In this document: positions 22,707 through 30,653 of the stretch, one piece after another | How positions within the stretch are numbered: position 1 is the stretch's first letter | Layout: every line of letters starts with the position of its first letter | Assembly: GCA_028290545.1 (NCBI GenBank) | Contig: JAQGJP010000023.1 | Span: 1-36,071, forward strand | Length of the DNA: 36,071 nt | Reading direction: 5' to 3' | DNA from: Rhizobium sp. | GTDB lineage: Bacteria; Pseudomonadota; Alphaproteobacteria; Rhizobiales; Rhizobiaceae | The notes under the pieces: generated by a model | The model's input: the letters and a program-made list of their open reading frames with translations, nothing else | Told to the model about the DNA's origin: nothing | Databases searched by the model: none | Made by a program: the position numbers and the translations under genes

Positions 22707-24403
22707 TCTTTCGTGCTGGATCGAATACGGCGGAGGGGGACCACCAGCGTGAACGTGGCGCCCGATGACGGATATGCCGCATGCACTTCCGCTTCGAGTT
22801 CATAGCCGAGGACCCGCTCGATCATCTTCAAACCGAAGCCGGATTTGTCCGGCTCGACGACAACCGGACCACAGCGCTCGGTCCATGTCATGCGCAGGAT
22901 CCCGTCGTCGGGAGATTCGTCATTTTCAATATTCCAGTCAATGCGGATCCTGCCTTCGCCGCTCTTCAAAGCGCCATACTTTACGGCATTCGTACACATT
23001 TCGTGCAGGGCCATGCTGAGTGACAACACCGCCTTGGCCTTGATCGGAAAATCGGGACCGGCGATCTCGAATTGCGCATCTTCCTGATTGTCGAAAGGCC
23101 TGGTCGCGGTGGCAACCACGCCCCCCATCCCCGCCGATTGCCAGCTGTCCTTCATCAAAAGGCCATGGGCCTCGCTCATTGCGGCGAGCCGTTGCGTGAA
23201 TATCTCGACCGCATCCTGCGCGCCCGCCTTGTCCCTGAACGTCTGCCGGGCGACGGACTGGACAGTTGCGAGCAGGTTCTTGACGCGATGGTCGAGTTCT
23301 CCCACCAGCAATTCGCGCTGTTGTTCCGCCGCCGCCGCGGTCTTGCGCGCGACCAGGAGTTCGGCCAGGAAGTCGTCTATCGCTTTTCCGACGACGCCGA
23401 ATTCGCTGCCACGTTCATTCATTCCGGTCCGGGACATTTCATTGCCGGCGCGCCAGTCGCTGATGGTGGCAATCAACCTGCCGACAGGTTTGCGAATCAA
23501 TTCCCTGGTGGTGAGCCACGCCAGCACGAAGGAAAGGAACAGGCTCGCGAGAGTGACAAGCAGCCCGATCCAGGTAGCTCGGCGAATGGAGGCATAGGCT
23601 TCATCGGTGGAAATACCAACCGAGACGAATAGTCCCATCGACATTGCCGATGTCGGATAGAAGCCGATGACGCGGTTTACGCCATCCCGACCAACCGCCG
23701 TGAATGTGGAAGGCTGCACGGAATTGACGAAATGAATGATGCGGCTGGCGATTTTCGTTCCGACAAATTTTTCGGGATCTGGTATCCGGGCGATCATGGT
23801 TCCCGTACGATCTGCGATGGTCAACGCATTTCTCTGTGAGAAATCCCGTTCGCCCAACCGCTGGGCAAGCCAATCCAGGCTGAGAGCGCCAATGACGACA
23901 CCAAAAATATCGCCGCGATCGCTCCTGACAGGCATAGCAAGGGGTAGCGCCGGCTGGTCGGAGATCAGCCCCGTAGAATACTCGCCGACGAAAAACCGGC
24001 CGGTCTTCATTGCCTCGCGGAAATACACCGTTTGGTCGAGCATCAGACCGACACCACCCAGCTTCTGGCGGCATATAACCCGCCCGCGCACATCGGCGAT
24101 GGCAAAGCCGGAAAACTGCGGCAGCTTCGCGCCGACGCGGGCCAGATATTCCTGACAACCGGCCGCGTCCTGTTCCTGAACGACGGCCGCCGCCGACAGC
24201 GCAATCAAAACGTTCTCCGCGCCGCTGATAATGCGCTGCATTTCCAGCGAAGCAAGCTGGCCGGCATGCAGTGCCTCCAGGTGGATTTCCGCGTCTTTAT
24301 CCAAGCGGATGGAATATAGATTGTAGAACAGCACGATGGCAACCGGAAACAGGGCGACCACCGTTAACAGAAACAGCCGTCTGGACAGCTTTCCAATGCT
24401 CAC
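22697..24403 (-). CDS. Membrane HWE-type sensor histidine kinase with periplasmic Cache-like sensor
   Basis: The protein has about 568 residues: a TM helix (LFLLTVVALFPVAIVLFYNLY), a periplasmic double-Cache-like sensor of about 230 residues (LPQFSGFAIADVRGRVICR, VYFREAMKTGRFFVGEYS, ALSLDWLAQRL), a second TM helix (TWIGLLVTLASLFLSFVLAW) and a HAMP-like linker. Then come the HWE phosphoacceptor ELDHRVKNLLATVQSVARQT and the ATPase domain (ALHEMCTNAVKYGALKSG, GFGLKMIERVL). A GTG at 24403 with GGGGAAGAAT upstream is chosen; the frame is open to 24466 without a better start. It lies tail-to-tail with the response regulator and may phosphorylate it too. Confidence 0.88.
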   Translation of the reverse strand: MSIGKLSRRLFLLTVVALFPVAIVLFYNLYSIRLDKDAEIHLEALHAGQLASLEMQRIISGAENVLIALSAAAVVQEQDAAGCQEYLARVGAKLPQFSGFAIADVRGRVICRQKLGGVGLMLDQTVYFREAMKTGRFFVGEYSTGLISDQPALPLAMPVRSDRGDIFGVVIGALSLDWLAQRLGERDFSQRNALTIADRTGTMIARIPDPEKFVGTKIASRIIHFVNSVQPSTFTAVGRDGVNRVIGFYPTSAMSMGLFVSVGISTDEAYASIRRATWIGLLVTLASLFLSFVLAWLTTRELIRKPVGRLIATISDWRAGNEMSRTGMNERGSEFGVVGKAIDDFLAELLVARKTAAAAEQQRELLVGELDHRVKNLLATVQSVARQTFRDKAGAQDAVEIFTQRLAAMSEAHGLLMKDSWQSAGMGGVVATATRPFDNQEDAQFEIAGPDFPIKAKAVLSLSMALHEMCTNAVKYGALKSGEGRIRIDWNIENDESPDDGILRMTWTERCGPVVVEPDKSGFGLKMIERVLGYELEAEVHAAYPSSGATFTLVVPLRRIRSSTKDQS

Positions 24404-24538
24404 ATTCTTCCCCTGCCACCACTGATGCAGTGTGTCATCTATGATCGGGAAATCAATGCAATACAAGCTGTTGGCTTTCTACCCACACACCTTTTACGGA
24501 AACAAGCTCCGCAGCAGATCACGGGCAGCACGTAAGTC

Positions 24539-24964
24539 TTATTCCACCCCCGCGGTCTCTTTGAGCAGTTCCAGGCCCAGGCGGTACTGGCTGTCGTCGC
24601 AACCCGATTGCTCGGCCTGCTGGAGATTGTCCTCGAGGTCGGCCCGCTTCACCGGCCGCGCCAGAGGATCGGCAATCGCACGGCGAACGAAAACCGCATA
24701 GTCCTCCCCGTCTCTTCGTGTCATCGCATCGACCGCATCAACGACGGATGGCGGAAATCCTTCCCTTGCCAACCGTTCGACGCTCCAGCCATCTGCCTTT
24801 TCCACGATGTCGTGGAGATAGGCGACCATCTTCTGTTCACGCCCGCCCACCTTTTCGACGACGCGCCTGAGATGATCGGTGAACGGCCGTCCGGTCTTTT
24901 CCGTTTGCCCGGCATGGGCTGACACGGCGATGTCTTCGGCATGTCTCAAAAGATCATTCTGCAT
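24539..24964 (-). CDS. HD-domain protein (RelA/SpoT-HD-like)
   Basis: The 141-residue protein shows a compact HD fold: HAGQTEKTGRPFTDHLRRVV, MVAYLHDIVEKADGW (HD metal motif near residues 55-60) and FPPSVVDAVDAMTRRDGEDY. The spacing resembles the hydrolase half of RelA/SpoT and small HD phosphohydrolases. It has no synthetase domain. The start at 24964 overlaps the end of the DUF763 gene by 11 bp, so the two are probably co-translated. Substrate unknown; a nucleotide is likely from the family. Confidence 0.8.
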   Translation of the reverse strand: MQNDLLRHAEDIAVSAHAGQTEKTGRPFTDHLRRVVEKVGGREQKMVAYLHDIVEKADGWSVERLAREGFPPSVVDAVDAMTRRDGEDYAVFVRRAIADPLARPVKRADLEDNLQQAEQSGCDDSQYRLGLELLKETAGVE

Positions 24965-26243
24965 CGCTCGCCCCGTCGAAAAGTTTTCTGTCCGGACTCC
25001 CAGAACGGGTGCCGCTCCAATCCGGTTCCCAGCCGAAGACGCTGCGCCCGCCGAAAACAGCCGATTTGTCGAACTCGCCGGCGACGATTTCCTTGAGATC
25101 GGGACCGGTGACGTACCGTTCGAGCGTGCGTGACTGCTCGTCCAGCCGCCGCAGCGCCTGCAGTTCTTCATCGCGACCCAGCCTTCCCTTTCGCACCGCC
25201 GATTTCATCACATTGATGGTCTGGTCATAGACCTTGAGCGGCACGGGAAACGGATGCCGGTCCTTGCCGCCATGGGCGAGCGAAAACCGGGCGGGATCCG
25301 AAAACCGGCATGGTGCGCCGTGCACGACTTCGGCGACCAGCGCCAGCGCCTTGACGGTGCGGGCTCCGACTCCCGGCACCAGCAACAGTTGCTCGAAATC
25401 CGCCGGCCCGCGATCGGCGGCGGCGGCGATGTTGCCGTGCAGGCGGCGCATGTTGACGTCGGTCTCGCGAACATCGTGATGGGCGGGCATGATCAGATAC
25501 GGAAGCATCCCCTGATCGGGCGGCACGACCGGCTTTGCTTCGATTGCGGAGAGCTCGCGTACGATCCTGTCCGGCCCCAGCGTGGCGAGAAGATCGAGCT
25601 GCGACGCACGCGAGCGGTCGGCGCGGTGGTCGGCGAGATTGACGATCTCGCCCCGGCCATGGCCCTCGATCGCCGCATGGGGCGAATCAACGAAGCTCGT
25701 AAGGCCTTCCGAGAGCCAGTGGTAGCGCCGGGCCTGCCGCAGATCCTCGTTCATGCCCTGCTGGACGACCACCCATTTGCCGTCATCGGCGACAATGAAG
25801 CCATGCAGATAAAGGCTGTAGCCATCCTGCACTGCAGCGCTGTCGACCTTGGCGACCAGCCTGCTCGTCGTCGCCAGCGCGGTGCCGTTGATGCCCGTGC
25901 GCTCGCCGACGACAACGAGTTCATCCGGCGTTTTCCGCGACTGCGCGCCGCGCCCGCCGCAGACATGGAGACCGAGTTCCTTCGAAAGCGGCGGCAGGCC
26001 GCGTTTCAACGCGCCGAGCACGCTCGTCGTGATGCCGGAGGAATGCCAATCCATGCCCATCACCGCGCCAAAGGACTGAAACCAGAACGGATGAGCGAGT
26101 CGTCGCAAGAACTCGTCACGGCCGTATTCCTGGACGATCGCCTCGGTGATCAGGGCGCCGAGCCGCGTCATCCGGTCTCCCAGCCATCTGGGGACACGTC
26201 CGCCATGCAGGGGAAGGTCGGCACTGCCTGTTCTCTGGGTCAT
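24954..26243 (-). CDS. DUF763 domain-containing protein
   Basis: The 429-residue protein begins MTQRTGSADLPLHGGRVPRWL and contains MGMDWHSSGITTSVLGALK, GLHVCGGRG, VDSAAVQDGYSLYLHGFIV, YHWLSEGL, LLLVPGVGARTVKALALVAEVVHG (helix-hairpin-helix-like) and FSLAHGGKDRHPFPVP. This is the DUF763 family, found in archaea and some bacteria and without established function; the HhH-like segment suggests nucleic-acid contact. Start 26243 is chosen because the family begins at this point; the longer frame runs into non-coding sequence. Its last codons overlap the HD-protein gene. Confidence 0.85.
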   Translation of the reverse strand: MTQRTGSADLPLHGGRVPRWLGDRMTRLGALITEAIVQEYGRDEFLRRLAHPFWFQSFGAVMGMDWHSSGITTSVLGALKRGLPPLSKELGLHVCGGRGAQSRKTPDELVVVGERTGINGTALATTSRLVAKVDSAAVQDGYSLYLHGFIVADDGKWVVVQQGMNEDLRQARRYHWLSEGLTSFVDSPHAAIEGHGRGEIVNLADHRADRSRASQLDLLATLGPDRIVRELSAIEAKPVVPPDQGMLPYLIMPAHHDVRETDVNMRRLHGNIAAAADRGPADFEQLLLVPGVGARTVKALALVAEVVHGAPCRFSDPARFSLAHGGKDRHPFPVPLKVYDQTINVMKSAVRKGRLGRDEELQALRRLDEQSRTLERYVTGPDLKEIVAGEFDKSAVFGGRSVFGWEPDWSGTRSGSPDRKLFDGASDAE

Positions 26244-26310
26244 GTACGTCAATTGTTCTCTCATTGCGAAAATCAAGTGGAGCAGAGCAGATTGCCTCAG
26301 CCATTTGAAC

Positions 26311-26336
26311 GGAACGGAATTCGGCAGGGGGCGTTT
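26311..26336 (+). promoter_or_regulatory. EcfG-type promoter
   Basis: GGAAC (26311-26315), exactly 16 nt, then CGTTT (26332-26336) match the general-stress sigma consensus. The site reads toward the small, apparently broken gene at 26371-26678. Confidence 0.65.
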
Positions 26337-26370
26337 ATCCCGTGACAGCGAAAAGCAAGGTGCAGGAATC

Positions 26371-26678
26371 ATGCACGACGACGCCGATATAAACCGTATC
26401 TGGGACAATTTCATGGGCGACACGACAAGTTTCGCTGTCCTGCGGGCAATGGCGGCAATGCTGCTTTTCACATTTTCCGGCAGCAGGCTTTCCCGGACGA
26501 TCGATCGTTAAAGGTCGCAGTGCTTGCGGACGATGTCCGCATCGGCGACGGGCAACGGTTCGAAATCCGCGATGCCGATGGCGATCTGGTCGCCACCATC
26601 CCAATCAGGGTGCGATACGAGTCTCCTGATCAGATCTTGCCGATCAGCCGGCTATATTCGGCTTCCGGAATACCATAG
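26371..26678 (+). pseudogene. Small stress gene, frame broken, DUF6894-like C-terminus
   Basis: An ATG at 26371 with AAGGTGCAGG in front opens 46 codons (MHDDADINRIWDNFMGDTTS...) ending at 26511. In another plus-strand frame the following sequence reads LKVAVLADDVRIGDGQRFEI then RDADGDLVATIPIRV. That resembles the C-terminus of the small DUF6894-type proteins common in rhizobia, and it runs on to a stop at 26678. I read this as one small gene split by a frameshift near 26500. Alternatively, the 46-residue frame is a separate peptide. The run-on overlaps the end of the Crp/Fnr gene by about 50 bp. Confidence 0.4.
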
Positions 26679-27334
26679 GCATCGCCGGCAAAATCTTCGA
26701 GCGCCCCGCGGTCGCGGATGCTGATCAGGCTGCGTTCCGAATAGATCAGGTGATTGCCTTCGAGCATATGCAGTGCGTTGGTCACACTGGAGCGTCGCAC
26801 GGAAAGCATGACCGCCAGGAACTCATGGGTCAGCGAAAACCGGTCGCTGCGTGTCCGGTCGTGGCACATCAGCAGCCAGCGGGCGAGACGAACATCAACA
26901 TGGTGGATCGAGTTCGAGAGGCCGGTATAGGCCGTCTGGATAGACAGCACATAGGCATAGCGCAACAGCAGGCGTCGCAGAGGGGCAGAGCGCGCTGTCG
27001 CTTCCAGGAGCTTCTCGTTCGGCAACCGATGGCCGGCGCCCGGCACCTGCATGAAGATCGAATAGGGTGTCATCGCGGTCTCGAGCACGAGATAGGCGGG
27101 CGTCATGCCTTCACGGCCGAAAATACCGACCTCCGAATGCTGTCCCTCCGGCGACACCGCGACGATCGAGCCAATGCCGGTTTCTGGAAAGTAGCTGTAT
27201 CGGCAATCCTTCAGCGGCTCGGAAAACACATAGGAGCGCGGCAGGTCGACGGGTTCGAGGTCATCGGCGATCTCCCGGAAAGCCTCTTCAGGAAGCATGC
27301 CGAGCAAGCGGTTCTGAATGGTGGATTGCTGCAC
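26630..27334 (-). CDS. Crp/Fnr-family transcriptional regulator
   Basis: The 234-residue protein has a cyclic-nucleotide-binding-like beta barrel (VFSEPLKDCRYSYFPETGIGSIV, SEVGIFGREGMTPAYLV) and a C-terminal HTH (FSLTHEFLAVMLSVRRSSVTNALHMLE). The N-terminus lacks the Fnr cysteine cluster, and the barrel lacks an obvious cAMP phosphate-binding RxA motif, so its ligand is unknown. The GTG at 27334 follows CGGAGGTCC at the right distance; the longer frame to 27406 has no SD. It is divergent from the receiver-Nramp gene and could control it. Confidence 0.85.
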   Translation of the reverse strand: MQQSTIQNRLLGMLPEEAFREIADDLEPVDLPRSYVFSEPLKDCRYSYFPETGIGSIVAVSPEGQHSEVGIFGREGMTPAYLVLETAMTPYSIFMQVPGAGHRLPNEKLLEATARSAPLRRLLLRYAYVLSIQTAYTGLSNSIHHVDVRLARWLLMCHDRTRSDRFSLTHEFLAVMLSVRRSSVTNALHMLEGNHLIYSERSLISIRDRGALEDFAGDAYGIPEAEYSRLIGKI

Positions 27335-27459
27335 GACGGACCTCCGGGGCACCCCGCTATTATACCCGGTTCGGGGATGCTTAGCGTTCAGGAAACAGCA
27401 AGACAAGCGCAGCCCGTGGCGAGTACGGTAGCGTACAAAACGCCCATAATACTGCTGAC

Positions 27460-29232
27460 TTGCCTATGGCGGTGGCTATGGCAGATGTGACAGAGCGCAT
27501 GTGGCGCCGCAGTGAGATTTCAATTGTACTTCTCGAGGACCGGCATCTGATTGCCATCGACAGTAGTCATGCTCAGGCTTGTCGGGTTTACCTCCATCGA
27601 AGACATTGCTTCGGTCGCACCCGCCTTTTGTCGCTGACGTCAGCACCGCCGGATATCTTGATCATGGAAACAGCGCTTCATGGCGATTCATGCGCACTTC
27701 TTGCTAAACATCTTTCGAGCCGGAATGTTCCCTTCATTCAGTATACCGGAGCCAATCGGACTTTGATGGGCAGTGAGAAAATCTTCCCGGATGCCGTATG
27801 GCTTTCCAGGTCGAGGGAAGCGGAGATGACTGCGACGCCGTTTCGCGCGTGCCTGGAGCCGGTTGAAGCGCGGAACTTCGGCGCGCGTTCGCCGTTATTG
27901 GGACATCCGTCCCAGGATCCCGTGCCTATGAATTCAGCTTTCAGAACGTCCGTCACCGAAAAACCAACGCCGGACATCAAACGCTGGCGGCGCGCCGCGA
28001 TCTTCAGGCAACTCGGGCCAGGGCTGATCACCGGCGCCGCGGACGACGATCCCAGCGGCATCGTCACCTATTCGCAGGCGGGGGCGCAGTTCGGCTTCAA
28101 CATGCTGTGGACCATGTTGCTCACATATCCGTTGATGACGGCGGTGCAACTGGTCAGCGCCCGGATTGGCCGGGTCACAGGCAGCGGGCTGGCGAAGAAC
28201 ATCGGCGGCATCATGCCGAAGCCTTTCGTGATGGCGATCGTGGCGCTGCTGTTCATTGCCAACACGATCAATATCGGCGCCAATCTCGCCGCCATGGGCG
28301 CGGCCGCGTCGCTCGCCACCGGCGGGCCGAGCGTCGTCTTCACGATCATCCTCGCGCTCGTTTCGCTGACGCTGCAGATGTTCATTTCCTATGAGACCTA
28401 TGCCCGCTATCTCAAATGGCTGACTCTGGTGTTGTTGGCTTACGTTGCGGTACTTTTCGTCGTCAAGATCGACTGGACAAACGCCCTCAAAGGCCTGTTC
28501 TGGCCGACTTTTCCGCTGAATGGCGACAGTTTCACCGTCATCGTGGCGATCCTGGGCACGACGATCAGCCCCTACCTGTTCTTCTGGCAGAGTTCGCAGG
28601 AAGTCGAGGAGATTGATCATAGCGATGACAAGCAGCCGCTGAAGGAAAAGCCACAACAAGCGCCGAAGGAGATGCGGCGCATCAATCTCGACACCACTGT
28701 CGGCATGGCCGTCTCCAATCTAGTGGCGATGGCCATCATGATGAGCACGGCGGCAACGCTGCATGCCAACGGCAAGACCGAGATCGGCAGTGCGGCCGAC
28801 GTGGCGGAGGCGCTCCGTCCGATCGCCGGCGATTTCGCCTTCATCCTCTTCAGTCTCGGGATCATCGGCACCGGCCTGCTGTCGCTGCCGGTGCTGGCGG
28901 GTTCCGCCGCCTATGCCTTCGGCGAGTCGCAGGGCTGGAAATGCGGGCTGGAGAACAAGCCCTGGGAGGCGGTCGGGTTCTACAGCATGATTGCCGCCGC
29001 AACCCTGCTCGGCCTGGGCATCGAGTTCTCGCCGATCGATCCGATCCAGGCGTTGTTCTGGAGTGCGGTGATCAACGGTTTCGTGGCGGTGCCGATCATG
29101 GCGGCGATGATGGTCGTCGCCAACAAGCGCGATCAGATGGGCAAGTTCACCGCGCCGGCGCCGATGCTGATTTTCGGCTGGGGCGCGACGATCGTGATGG
29201 CGCTGGCGGCTGCGGCGATGCTGGTCTTCTAG
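27460..29232 (+). CDS. Nramp-type divalent metal transporter with in-frame degenerate receiver-like N-terminus
   Basis: One frame of 590 codons joins two parts. Residues about 19-130 resemble a receiver domain: ISIVLLEDRHLIAID (VEDE region), PPDILIMETALHGDS (phospho-Asp replaced by Glu), VPFIQYTGAN, and VWLSRSRE in place of VLVKPF. Residues 157-590 are an Nramp-family transporter with about 11 helices: GPGLITGAADDDPSGIVTYSQAG (TM1 metal motif), TTISPYLFFWQSSQEVEE (TM6 motif without the Met of MntH). The DDDPSG/SPYLFFW variant points to the Nramp-related branch, some members of which carry Mg2+. An internal ATG at 27928 with AGGATCC upstream could start the transporter alone, making the first part a separate or decayed gene. 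Whether the fusion is translated is open. Confidence 0.75.
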   Translation: MPMAVAMADVTERMWRRSEISIVLLEDRHLIAIDSSHAQACRVYLHRRHCFGRTRLLSLTSAPPDILIMETALHGDSCALLAKHLSSRNVPFIQYTGANRTLMGSEKIFPDAVWLSRSREAEMTATPFRACLEPVEARNFGARSPLLGHPSQDPVPMNSAFRTSVTEKPTPDIKRWRRAAIFRQLGPGLITGAADDDPSGIVTYSQAGAQFGFNMLWTMLLTYPLMTAVQLVSARIGRVTGSGLAKNIGGIMPKPFVMAIVALLFIANTINIGANLAAMGAAASLATGGPSVVFTIILALVSLTLQMFISYETYARYLKWLTLVLLAYVAVLFVVKIDWTNALKGLFWPTFPLNGDSFTVIVAILGTTISPYLFFWQSSQEVEEIDHSDDKQPLKEKPQQAPKEMRRINLDTTVGMAVSNLVAMAIMMSTAATLHANGKTEIGSAADVAEALRPIAGDFAFILFSLGIIGTGLLSLPVLAGSAAYAFGESQGWKCGLENKPWEAVGFYSMIAAATLLGLGIEFSPIDPIQALFWSAVINGFVAVPIMAAMMVVANKRDQMGKFTAPAPMLIFGWGATIVMALAAAAMLVF

Positions 29233-29240
29233 TCCGTGGC

Positions 29241-30566
29241 TTACGCCCTGCCCATTCGGATCATGGAGAAGTAGTCGTCGCCGCCGACCTGGCCGCCCTT
29301 GAGGGCAATCTCCAATCCGTCGCTACCGCCGCCATGAGCCAGGCAAAGCGGTGAGCCGGGCGTCTGCAGCAACGGCATTTTCAGCGTCAGCGCTGCAATT
29401 CCCATTTCGCCGATGGCATGGCCGGATGTATCGCCACCGGCGACGACCGCGCGGGTGAGCCCTGCCCGCTCCACCAGTTGCCGCTGGATGCGGCCAAGAT
29501 TGCGGCCGATGCGGTGACGTCCGCCGGCAGAGGAGTCCAGTTCGCCGCCACGATCCGCCGAAGGCCCGAGCGCAGTGTAGAGAATGACGCTCTTGCCGGC
29601 GGAGAGAGCCAGCATGGCGGCGGCGATCGCCGTTTCGATCCCGGCTCCGGAATGTTCGCCCGACAGCGTGACCGGATCGAGCGCGATGCCTTCAAAACCA
29701 TTTGCCAATCCATGGCGGATCTGCCGCTCCGTGGTCGCGGACACGCTGCCGGAGACAACCGCGATGCGATCGACCAGCCCGGCATCGGCAAAGACCGGCC
29801 GCTCGCCGATCAGTCCTGCCTGACGCCATGCCGGGATCAATGCGTATTCGACGCCGGAGGAACCGCAGGCGAACTGGCTGGTGTGGCGCAACACGTTCCA
29901 GAGAAGATCGCCGGCTGCGCCCTGCGTCGCCGCGTCCAGCACATCGAGCAGCAGGATCGATGGCTTAGCCTCCAGAAGCGCCCGCAGGCGCCCGGCCGCA
30001 TCCGGCGCGACCACGCCGACATTGTCCAGCAGCGCTGACGACAGCCGCGTCTGGCGCGCCAGATGCCTGAGAACATCCGTCTCATTCATCGGCGTCACCG
30101 GATGGCGCGACATCACCGGATGGCGGTCGATGCGATAGGTCTGTCCCTGATAGGCCGCGAACAACTGGCCGAACGCCGTATAGCGCCTGATCTGAGGCGC
30201 ACCGACGATCAGCGGCACGGTGGTCTCCCCAAACACCGCGCTCCCGATCTCGATCGCCCGGCCGATGCTGCCGATATCCGGCGCGGAATCGAAGGTCGAG
30301 CAGACCTTGTAATGGCAGAGCTCGGCACCGAGCGTCTTCAGCCATTCGAACGCCTCGCGGAGATGCACATCCATCCAATCCGGCGCCTCGCTGCGGCTGG
30401 TACCGGCAAGGCCGATGGCGCGGGCGCTCGAAAACCGCGACAGCAGCGTTTCGTCCGGCTTTTTCAGGAACAGCACCGTCTCGACGCCGTTGGAAGCCAG
30501 CGCCTCCATGACATCGGTCGAACCGGTGAAATCATCGCCGTAGTAGCTGATCAGTCGGTTGGTCAT
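29241..30566 (-). CDS. oiaK: DUF1537-family (four-carbon acid sugar) kinase, probable 3-oxo-isoapionate kinase
   Basis: The 441-residue protein starts at an ATG preceded by TTGGAGATGAT. The N-terminal sugar-binding domain reads LISYYGDDFTGSTDVMEAL, CHYKVCSTFDSAPDIGSIGRA and PLIVGAPQIRRYTAFG. The C-terminal nucleotide-binding domain has VVSGSVSATTERQI, LTRAVVAGGDTSGHAIGEMGI and LCLAHGGGSDGLEIALKGGQVGG. These are markers of the DUF1537 (OtnK/DtnK/PdxA-associated) kinases. Immediately upstream in the same leftward operon lies a RuBisCO-like protein. That pairing is known from D-apionate catabolism, where OiaK phosphorylates 3-oxo-isoapionate. The specific assignment rests on context, and other tetronate or keto-acid kinases remain possible. 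Confidence 0.75.
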   Translation of the reverse strand: MTNRLISYYGDDFTGSTDVMEALASNGVETVLFLKKPDETLLSRFSSARAIGLAGTSRSEAPDWMDVHLREAFEWLKTLGAELCHYKVCSTFDSAPDIGSIGRAIEIGSAVFGETTVPLIVGAPQIRRYTAFGQLFAAYQGQTYRIDRHPVMSRHPVTPMNETDVLRHLARQTRLSSALLDNVGVVAPDAAGRLRALLEAKPSILLLDVLDAATQGAAGDLLWNVLRHTSQFACGSSGVEYALIPAWRQAGLIGERPVFADAGLVDRIAVVSGSVSATTERQIRHGLANGFEGIALDPVTLSGEHSGAGIETAIAAAMLALSAGKSVILYTALGPSADRGGELDSSAGGRHRIGRNLGRIQRQLVERAGLTRAVVAGGDTSGHAIGEMGIAALTLKMPLLQTPGSPLCLAHGGGSDGLEIALKGGQVGGDDYFSMIRMGRA

Positions 30567-30619
30567 ATCATCTCCAAATTCTGTCTGCCTCCTGCTTCGG
30601 CGAAAGGTCCCTCCCCAAC

Positions 30620-30640
30620 TCCTCCCCGCAAGGGGGAGGG
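30620..30640. repeat. Hairpin repeat, copy 1 (CCTCCCC-GCAAG-GGGGAGG)
   Basis: A perfect 7-bp GC stem lies between the RuBisCO-like gene and the kinase gene. The same motif (CTCCCC TTGC GGGGAG type) recurs at 34153-34173. It looks like a REP-like dispersed element that may set mRNA ends inside the operon. Confidence 0.6.
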
Positions 30641-30653
30641 GAAAACCCATATC

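Noticed and set aside
26335..26604. Minus-strand 89-codon frame with Cys/His pairs (EKQHCRHCPQDSETC)
   Set aside because: It looked like a zinc motif, but the exact EcfG promoter and SD on the plus strand argue for plus-strand coding, and the minus frame has no SD.
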